Positions 59,201 to 64,000 of a stretch of 64,000 nt of DNA are shown one piece after another (position 1 is the first letter of the stretch; every line of letters starts with the position of its first letter). The notes under the pieces were generated by a model, which did not search any database, was not told the origin of the DNA, and saw only the letters and a program-made list of their open reading frames with translations. The DNA is from Platanthera guangdongensis (Eukaryota > Streptophyta > Magnoliopsida > Asparagales > Orchidaceae). Both the position numbers and the translations under genes were made by a program. The stretch covers positions 113,231,314 to 113,295,313 of the forward strand of contig CM077160.1 in the NCBI GenBank assembly GCA_039583875.1, in the 5' to 3' direction.

Positions 59201-59927
59201 AAATGCAAAATAAAATCGGATCTTGGCATAACTATGCCCCATCGTCCTACGGCATGTTGCAATATAGGCTTCGGATAAAAACGTTTATGACAAGGACCTG
59301 CAGGTTATTCTCGGATAGACACATTTGCAGCCAGTATATGATGGAAATCTCCATAAATTAGATATAATTCACATTCTATGAGAATACTGTTTACTCAGAA
59401 TCTTTTACATATAGGGCAATGAGTATGGCAATTCAAATTTTAGATGCTTTGAAGTCTTTAGATCAATGCACATCAACAGGAAATGAAATTTTATAGATCT
59501 TCTGATCTCAGCAGATATATGATTGGACCTAAAATTCAAAGTGAATGAACGGCGGGGATTCAAAATCAAGCAAACAATGCCAATACACGTCAATGTTTTA
59601 AAGTGGAAGTAATCCCTAGGCAATACCATGAATTGAGTCAAGCCAATTTTTTGGTGAAGAAATACCTCCCTCTTTCAGAAGAAGAGAAGGAAAAGAGATT
59701 CTAAATAATTCAGTGAAAAATATTCAGGTTTATAGTTCAATTACACATTTATTGTGAACTAAAATATTAGATTACCCATGAAATATTTAATTCATGAAAC
59801 CTAAAGAATTATGAGTTTAAAAAGAAAGAAATGAACAAGAGTACTTTTAAAAACCTGGAAAAGTTCAATAGGAGATCTTCCTTCCCGAGGGGCACCTTGC
59901 TTTGCATCAACACGAAGCATAAAATTC
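47204..59927 (-). CDS. SAB: SABRE/KIP-type (FMP27, bridge-like lipid transfer) protein, C-terminal exons
   Basis: Plant SABRE, KINKY POLLEN and maize APT1 are very large proteins of the FMP27/Hobbit group. They are now viewed as bridge-like lipid-transfer proteins at membrane contacts and are needed for cell expansion and tip growth. Seven minus-strand exons are readable: 59927-59855, 50048-49947, 49856-49725, 49648-49307, 49229-49062, 48755-48368, 47322-47204 (stop TGA at 47204). All junctions are GT/AG and phases fit throughout. Markers in order: FMLRVDAKQGAP, FPLKIHLTESMYRMMWHYFF, WKVSTTSGSKRGKKG, LRRTSSFDKTWEESVAESVA, TEFHNVKISQ, LLTYDGSRF, LRLLMDTFHR, HVIWGVLKSVTG, GDGFVTSIRGLF, SPFARQLTITKARRLI, then an acidic Ser-rich tail ending DDILPN. 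About 440 of an expected 2,500 or so residues are present; the rest should lie right of the window. SABRE and KIP are paralogues and I cannot tell which. No stop or frameshift is seen, so the gene may be functional. Confidence 0.9.
50930..51352. mobile_element. foldback element with TG...CA ends and tRNA-like centre
   Basis: 423 bp. The left arm (TGTTAGAAATCACGTCTGGG...) and the right arm (reverse complement TGTTAGAAACCACGTGTGGG...) are inverted copies of about 190 bp. GTTTC flanks both sides (50925-50929, 51353-51357), a 5-bp TSD. The centre carries CCGGG-TTATATC-CCGGG, a 5-bp stem with 7-nt loop like a tRNA T-arm, next to CTCAACAACCT. No coding capacity. Confidence 0.82.
51353..51692. other. 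intron DNA, nothing recognised
   Basis: No element ends, repeats or domains seen between the foldback element and the first AGGCGC-type MITE. Confidence 0.4.
51693..52162. mobile_element. hAT-like MITE with AGGCGC-rich arms, copy 1
   Basis: Ends CTTAGTTATTAAAGGCGC and, reverse complemented, TTATGTTGTTAAAGGCGC. Flanking octamers GATCTATG (51685) and GATTTATG (52163) differ at one base, fitting an 8-bp hAT TSD. Both arms are dense in AGGCGCAAGG words; the middle is AT-rich. Confidence 0.75.
52163..53232. other. intron DNA, no gene; short (CT)n at 52583-52602
   Basis: AT-rich with repeated CATTGATTATGTTGA words near 52790-52940. The frames at 52168 and 52440 have no domain. Confidence 0.4.
53233..53729. 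mobile_element. hAT-like MITE with AGGCGC-rich arms, copy 2
   Basis: Ends CTTAGTTATAAAGGCGCG and, reverse complemented, CTAAGTTATCAAAGGCGC; perfect 8-bp TSD CTTATAGG (53225-53232, 53730-53737). Unlike copy 1, the middle carries the 31-bp dyad repeat at 53444-53605. Confidence 0.82.
53444..53605. repeat. 31-bp tandem repeat of a near-perfect dyad
   Basis: Five units of GCGCCCAATTCGCTCA-x-TTTCAGCGAATTGG; the joined units create CGAATTGGGCGCCCAATTCG palindromes. Confined to MITE copy 2. Confidence 0.9.
53738..54055. other. intron DNA, nothing recognised
   Basis: Between the second hAT-like MITE and the copia LTR. AT-rich, no repeats or domains seen. Confidence 0.4.
54056..54177 (-). repeat. 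short 3' LTR of the intronic copia element (inferred)
   Basis: The minus strand reads TGACTAGTTTGCGG to TTTTCTTATTCA, with CTATATATTCCCCCC as a TATA-like word in the middle. It has TG...CA ends and abuts the PPT, but without a second copy this remains inference. Confidence 0.55.
54188..54680 (-). pseudogene. RNase H of the intronic copia element
   Basis: CSSAEAEYRAMAHGAIELLW, then in another frame FCDNQSALILSSDSVLHERT, KHIEIDVHFLREHI and IADVFTKAIG. A single frameshift near 54500 separates the two halves; the natural stop is at 54188. Confidence 0.85.
54681..55683 (-). pseudogene. reverse transcriptase of the intronic copia element
   Basis: The 55683-55018 frame has DEMSALQKVDTLCLVPLPAG, GRYKARLVAKGFTQTPGDYG, FAPVAKLSTVRLL, LDVKNIFLNDDLTEEVYMDP and the active site LVYVDDIILIGDD, ending KYFLGI* just before SDLNRGSLSQRKY (55016). 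RRLIYLTNTRPDISF-type text follows. One stop splits the domain; the YVDD is intact. Confidence 0.88.
55746..57023 (-). pseudogene. integrase of the intronic copia element
   Basis: PFDIIHSDVWGPAPV-type text (about 56760) and the APxTPEQN-like FSCPYTPEQNSLAERKNRH (56470) are core motifs. VFGCVCFVQDRS, KAIRCLFLGYSSSSKGYRCF and FFEDVPFFG mark the C-terminal part. It is split between frames near 56685 and 56570. Confidence 0.83.
56917..57324 (-). pseudogene. aspartic protease of the intronic copia element
   Basis: VIDSGATDHMTGEPRLL with the DSG active site at 57324; VPMSSFSLGSVLHVPKLALS follows, then YNREHNGIYQLDLPP, which leads into GAG-pre-integrase. Confidence 0.87.
57325..58462 (-). pseudogene. 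gag of the intronic copia element with zinc knuckle
   Basis: The ATG at 58462 (MDSSLLGSNDVFAQRITTAF) opens gag; stops occur after NEKNFMS and again soon after. WLQCSIEPRIYKQFMHFDF and LWAVLTRIYGHTR, then FLMGLRPKFEQIRVQIISMN and EEHERRACLT, are copia gag capsid text over three frames. The knuckle CQHCLRTSHERARC is at about 57660 and a Gln-rich segment (LMAQVQQLQSQLQQQ) at about 57490. Confidence 0.8.
58675..58790. repeat. about four imperfect GGGTCGGCGG repeats
   Basis: GGGGTCGGCGG with AAGACCTGCA/AAGGTCTGCA recurs at roughly 22-45-bp spacing, in the leader of the intronic copia element. Confidence 0.75.
59042..59854. other. intron DNA next to the upstream SABRE exon
   Basis: AT-rich; no element ends or domain found. 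Acts as the donor-proximal part of the 9.8-kb intron. Confidence 0.4.
59855..59927 (-). CDS. SAB: isolated upstream exon of the SABRE-like gene
   Basis: A 73-nt exon between acceptor TTACAG (59928) and donor GTTTTT (59854): one nucleotide to finish a codon, then NFMLRVDAKQGAPREGRSPI and ELFQ. It belongs directly before VNIFPLKIHL encoded at 50048. The next upstream exon should lie beyond 60048, past the LTR element, and was not found in the window. Confidence 0.88.
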
Positions 59928-60383
59928 CTGTAAGAATCATACATTAAAAAAATTCAAAGCAAGAAAATAAACATCAATCTGAAACATCCAATAATTCAAT
60001 AGTTAAAACATGACACCAAAACATACATAAGGAAGCAAAATGCAGATTGTTGAGGGTCGTTCAACGCTCTCCGGACCGGCCGAGTCGGAACATCTTTAGC
60101 TCAAGAGTGAGCCGAATGCGCAAATAGTCAAACAGAGAACAAACAACAAAATTTTTATGTGGAAACCCCGGAAAGGAAAAAAACCACGGGGATCCACTAG
60201 TAGCAGTCAAGTACGAGGATCAACTCTTCAGAGGGTGACAAGCAACCATTCATTCACAAATATTTCCTAGTATCCGGTCTTGAGCAGAACGGAGTGCGGT
60301 GGAGTGTACATCGGAGAAGCCACCAAAGCAGAGCGAACACGCACCATTGGAATTAGTCACAGTGTGCCAAAGTGTACTTTTTA

Positions 60384-60722
60384 TGTAACGTCCCGATCTA
60401 CTGTTGGTGCACTACAGGTCTGCAGACCAGTGACGTAGACCCCTCTCCACGGATCTGATTGGCCGCAGCTGCTAATTCCAAGGCCAGGTTGTTGAGACTA
60501 GGGCTTGAACCCAGATCTCCTAGATAAGGGAGTTCTAAACTGGTCCTCATAACCAACTAGACCGGTTTAGAGCTCCATTATATACGAGGTCTAGGGTTCA
60601 AGCCCCGACCTCAACAACTCGCCATTGGAATTAAGGGCTGCGGCATATCAGATCCGTGAAGAGGGGTTGGGGTCACTGATCTGCAAACCTGTAGCGCACC
60701 CACAGTAGACTGGGGCATTGCA
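60384..60722. mobile_element. foldback element with tRNA-like centre, second family member
   Basis: The ends TGTAACGTCCCGATCTACTG and, reverse complemented, TGCAATGCCCCAGTCTACTG open inverted arms of about 150 bp (shared ACGGATCTGAT, AATTCCAA, GTTGTTGAG, GGGCTTGAACCC). The minus strand of the centre reads GGTC-TAGTTGGTTATGAG-GACC (D-arm-like) and CTGGG-TTCAAGC-CCTAG (T-arm-like). No clear TSD. Related in layout to 50930-51352. Confidence 0.75.
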
Positions 60723-60870
60723 GGAAGCGCTTGTTGAGTCGGAGAGTGAGTGCAGAGTTTAGTCTTTGTGGCTTGGAGTTAGACTTAAGTCTACAACTCT
60801 TCGTCGGAAAACCTTAGAGCTCTCTCTCCTCCTCTTTTCTCTATCCCTTTCAAATGAAGGTTTAGGCCCC

Positions 60871-60879
60871 CTTTTATAG
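60871..60879 (-). promoter_or_regulatory. TATA-like box of the minus-strand LTR
   Basis: The minus strand reads CTATAAAAG followed by GGGGCCTAAACC. It points left, towards the SABRE-like exon at 59927-59855. Confidence 0.6.
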
Positions 60880-61382
60880 TTTTTCAAGGAAACATACAAG
60901 TAATTGTGTTCTCTTGGTTGTTGAACGGACGAATAGGGATGCACAGTTGAGGTCCCACAGATCACCAATTTAAGGGATATGACGAACTTGCCCCCCGGGC
61001 AGCCCGTGCAACTTGGGTAGCACGAATAGGCCCTCCGGAAGGGGGGAGACGACGATAAGTGGGTGACGACGTGAGACGTGTATGTGGGTAAGCGTGCGCT
61101 TCATGCGGGAGCATGTGCGTGCGGGCATAGGCGCGCGCACGGTAGTGAGGGGGCACGTGCAGTAGCATAGGTGCGCGCGCTGCGTTTGTCAGTGCAAACA
61201 CTGCTATGGTGTGCGCGCATGCGCGTGCCTAGCGGGGGTGTGCTCCCTTTCATGCGTAAGAGGGGTTAAACGTACCCAGAATTGCGCCGGAAAAGACCCA
61301 CTGGAACCGTTACGACGAGCTGGTTGAGGCTATGATGAAAATTCTCCGTCTCGACTATTTGGAATTTTGGGGAACCCCATCA

Positions 61383-61490
61383 ATTACCTCCCAATTTTCG
61401 GAGGTTGTGAATCAAGAAAATGAACCTAATTTTTTTTCCTAAAGTCTGTATCTTCTTGGTGCAGAATTTGAGCAATTTTTGTGAACCCGT
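61383..61490 (-). other. start of the presumed internal region of the minus-strand LTR element
   Basis: Begins with the purine-rich tract next to the LTR; no domain. Confidence 0.4.
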
Positions 61491-62070
61491 GTTGTAGATA
61501 TCGACCGACATGTCAGTTGACAAAAAATTTTTGAGTAGAAAACGCCACGACATCGGCATTTTAAGCAAAAATATTGTTTTTGAAAATATCCCTGATATAT
61601 CGGTGTTCAGGCCCTGATATATCAGTTTTACCCGATATATCAGACGATATATGATGAGTTACTAAAAATATATATTTTTCATTTCTTTTAAGTGTCCGAG
61701 CAGTAATATCTCGTGGACGATATCTTGTGGACGATTTGACTTTCTCTTATCACTCTCATTGGGTGCTCTTTATAGCGTTTGCTGTCGTCAACGCTTCTTT
61801 TTGTGTAATTTGTAAACATACATTATGTGTATATAAATTTATTGTATAATATATAAACATACATTATGTGTATATATATTTATTGTGTAATTTATAAAAA
61901 TAAATAATATATATAACTGCACGTATTAATGAAAATTGTTTATATATATGAATAAATTTATTTAAATATTAAAATCCGACATTGCAAATATCCCTGATAT
62001 ATCCCCCACAATATGACATGTGACATTTCAAACTCAAACCGACATGAATCCGACATCCGACATCCGCAAT
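61491..62070. mobile_element. MULE-like non-autonomous element, relative of 6473-7143
   Basis: Starts GTTGTAGATATCGACCGACATGTCAG in two parts and ends, reverse complemented, ATTGCGGATGTCGG. It shares GATATATC-rich text and AAATATTAAAATC(C/T)GA near the right end with the 6.5-kb copy. The TSD is not clear. Confidence 0.7.
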
Positions 62071-62454
62071 CTTGAGGTACGTGAATTATTGCGCTGTATT
62101 TTTGAAATTTCTGTGCGCCATGAGCATACATTTTTTGACTTTTACGCGGGCATATGTACGTGTATTTTTTAACTATCTGCGCACAGCAAGCGTGCATCTT
62201 TGACTTTGTGTGCGTTGTGCACATGGGTATTTCGAACTTTGTGAATGTTGCATGCATTCATTTTATTTTTGCGTGCACGACTTTGATCGGAGGACGATGG
62301 GTCTATTAGAGATATGGGGGGGGGGGGACAATGCTCCTGCAAGGTCACGGAGGGGAGCAGGCCCTCTTTGACAGGAGGATGTTGGGTCCTTTGAAGAGTA
62401 GCATGAGGCTTCATTGAACATCGATGATCCTTATTTAGAGAGGTGCACCACATA
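62071..62454. other. irregular repeats of GTGCAT/GACTTT words
   Basis: Text such as TTTTTGACTTTTACGCGGGC and CATCTTTGACTTTGTGTGCG recurs at roughly 50-60 bp. No gene seen. Confidence 0.4.
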
Positions 62455-63340
62455 GAGAGCGACTCTCCTTATGGAGAGTGGAGTGAGGGAGCGCATATGG
62501 CAAGCTACAAAGTTATGCGCGCATGATGAGCTGTAGAGTTGTGCGCATATGGATGCGATGCAAAGCGGTGCAATGGCGATCTTGTTGAAGGGTGGCGTGC
62601 ACATGAACTTTTGGGCGAAGGTTCTACTCTGACTGCCTGGTAGAGTCGTGTTCGCGAGAGGAGCTGGGGAACATCGTTCCCTCTGGACGCAGGGTCCTTT
62701 GAAAAGACTGAAGCTTCCGCCGTAGTTATAATAGGTTAGCCACGTACCATCGGAATTCTCCAAACACTCTGTAAATGGGGGGAACTTGGATTCCGTGCAG
62801 GCGAACGACGCTCACATGAGTGTGTTACATAGTCACACACACATGAATGTGATGCAGAGCTGTGTGTACATGAATGACCTGCAGAGCTGTATGCGCATGA
62901 ACGTGCGGGAGAGTGGCAACCACATGAATGCTTTGAAAAGATGTGTCTACTTAAACATGTTAGAGAGAGGGGCTCATATGAACGTGTTGCAGAGTTGTGC
63001 ACGGCGAAGATGCCGAAGAGCCGCGTGCACGTGAATGTGTTCCTGAGCGCCGAGCATGTGAACATTTGAGCAAGGGGAACAAGGTCCTCGTACGGCCGAA
63101 GAGGCGACAGACGTTGAATCCTTTAGGGATCGTTGACGGGGAATGTGGCTCCTACTCGGTCGTGAAGGGAGAGTGGCGCCCACATGAACGCTTTGAAAAG
63201 TTGTGTGTACGTAAACGTGCTGGAGAGATGGGCTCATATGAATGCGTTGTAGAGTTGTGCACCGGCGAAGATGTCGAAGAGCTGCGTGTACATGAACACG
63301 TTACCGAGCGGCACGAACATGAACATTCATGCGAGGGGAA
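62455..63340. repeat. 27-bp periodic repeat (nine codons) within a 260-bp higher-order unit
   Basis: Units like GTGATGCAGAGCTGTGTG-TACATGAAT repeat every 27 bp from about 62830 to 63060 and again at 63170-63330. The plus frame 62786-63034 reads as nine-residue units (MNVMQSCVY, MNDLQSCMR, MNALKRCVY, MNVLQSCAR). A 260-bp step repeats the whole block (GAGAGTGGC at 62909 and 63169). It probably is the interior of the minus-strand LTR element; a protein is not established. Confidence 0.75.
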
Positions 63341-63960
63341 CAAGGTCCCTGCACGGCCGTAGAGGCGACATATCCTTTGGGGATCGTTAATGGAGAAAGA
63401 GGCTCCTGCTCGATCGTGAAGGGAAGGTCCTCTGCGACCGCAAGACACGTTCTTGCTACTCGGTGTAGGGGGCAAGCCCCTTTTTTATCGGAGGTCGTCA
63501 CACTATGGGGAACCCAGTTCCATCCCGATCGTTGAGGGGGGCACCATCCGCGACCGGGGCGCAAGCTCGCTACTCGGTGTAGGGTCAAGCCCCTTTCTTA
63601 CAGTAGATCGTCCCTCTATCCTTCCAAGATTTGTTGATGGAGAACCCATTTCCCACCCATTCGCCGATGGAGGGCAGGTCCTCTGCTACCATAAAATGTG
63701 AGCTATCTATTCGTTGTAGAGGGGGAAGCCGCTTTCTTACCGGAGGTTGTTGCTCTACTCTTCAGGTATTTGTTGATGGAGAGCCCAATTCCCGCCCGGT
63801 TGTTGATAGGGGCAGGCCCTCTACGATTGTAGGGCGCAAGCTCGCTACTCGGTGTAGGGGCAAGTCCCATTCTTATCGGAGGTCGTCACTCTACCCTTCA
63901 AAGATTTGTTGATGAAGAGCGTGGTTCCTGACCGATCGTAGGGGAGGGGGGCTCTTGGAC
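63341..63960. repeat. about 115-145-bp tandem repeats
   Basis: Each unit carries CTACTCGGTGTAGGG, CAAGCCCCTTTCTTA, CGGAGGTCGTC, CTTCAAGATTTGTTGATGGA and CGATCGTTGA. Copies start near 63455, 63571, 63700 and 63843. Short open frames on both strands are by-products. Confidence 0.75.
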
Positions 63961-64000
63961 CGGTGAGGCGAGGCTGTAAAACAACATGTAGATATGAAGA

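Larger units (their letters stand above)
50049..59854 (-). other. 9.8-kb intron of the SABRE-like gene, filled with transposable elements
   Basis: Bounded by donor CAG|GTTTTT (59854) and acceptor TGTAG|GTC (50049), phase 0. The exon text before and after (IELFQ / VNIFPLKIHL) is contiguous in the family. It contains the foldback element 50930-51352, hAT-like MITEs 51693-52162 and 53233-53729 and a copia element (54056 to about 59036). The remaining pieces show nothing recognisable. Confidence 0.85.
60048..61382 (-). repeat. minus-strand LTR next to the SABRE-like exon
   Basis: On the plus strand it runs TGTTGAGGGTCG to GAACCCCATCA; on the minus strand it starts TGATGGGGTTCCCC, the same start as the gypsy-like LTR at 12058. 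A purine-rich AAAATTGGGAGGTAAT lies just outside its minus-strand start, so it is read as a 3' LTR with the internal region to the right. TATA at 60871-60879. It contains the foldback element 60384-60722. Confidence 0.7.

Noticed and set aside
60490..60585. tRNA gene on the minus strand
   Set aside because: D-arm and T-arm look tRNA-like, but no acceptor stem or proper anticodon arm can be folded; it is part of a foldback element.
59928..64000. Further upstream SABRE exons
   Set aside because: I looked for the family's preceding conserved text (a WNPPPEWGK-like block) on the minus strand and found none; the region is LTR element and tandem repeats.

Overview
This window is nuclear DNA of a flowering plant. 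Two spliced, plant-type host genes are recognisable, both on the minus strand, and nearly everything else is nested transposable elements: copia and gypsy LTR retrotransposons, MITEs and foldback elements. There is no operon structure. Most long open frames are degenerate retrotransposon proteins or read-throughs of tandem repeats. I cannot name the species.

Layout. (a) 1-3.5 kb: a few MITEs, then the 5' end (three exons, 3302 down to 2405) of an MRS2/CorA-type magnesium transporter gene with a foldback repeat in its second intron. (b) 3.75-5.0 kb: a TIR element with a 277-bp palindromic core. (c) 5.17-11.66 kb: a Harbinger/Tourist-like MITE split by a complete but decayed copia element (5315-11603), whose gag is itself split by a 671-bp MULE-like insert. 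(d) 12.06-28.5 kb: a gypsy-like, gag-only element carrying a 60-bp minisatellite. Its gag is interrupted by a 12.16-kb Sirevirus-type copia on the minus strand (15014-27174, TSD ATCCT) that has an extra env-like ORF. (e) 29-35 kb: mostly unrecognised sequence with an hAT-like non-autonomous element (32563-33650). (f) 35.1-44.5 kb: a GC-rich composite tandem repeat split by an 8.2-kb non-autonomous, Sirevirus-like element (35969-44185) with gag on the plus strand, an antisense ORF, no pol and several polypurine tracts before its 3' LTR. (g) 47.2-59.9 kb: the 3' end of a SABRE/KIP-type gene, six clustered exons (47204-50048) and one exon 9.8 kb upstream (59855-59927). The intron between them holds a foldback element, two hAT-like MITEs and a copia element. 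(h) 60.05-64 kb: a minus-strand LTR (60048-61382) and its probable internal region, made largely of 27-bp, 260-bp and about 130-bp tandem repeats.

How it fits together: the host genes appear as exons spread among insertions. Target-site duplications and split elements give a relative order of events: MITE before copia before MULE-like element in (c), gypsy before Sirevirus in (d), tandem array before LTR element in (f). The most unusual signals are a dispersed palindrome (TTCGTCGA-N7-TCGACGAA) amplified in a Sirevirus LTR, a spacer and a coding region; two foldback elements with tRNA-like centres; an antisense ORF in a pol-less Sirevirus-like element; and an LTR promoter pointing into the 3' exons of the SABRE-like gene.
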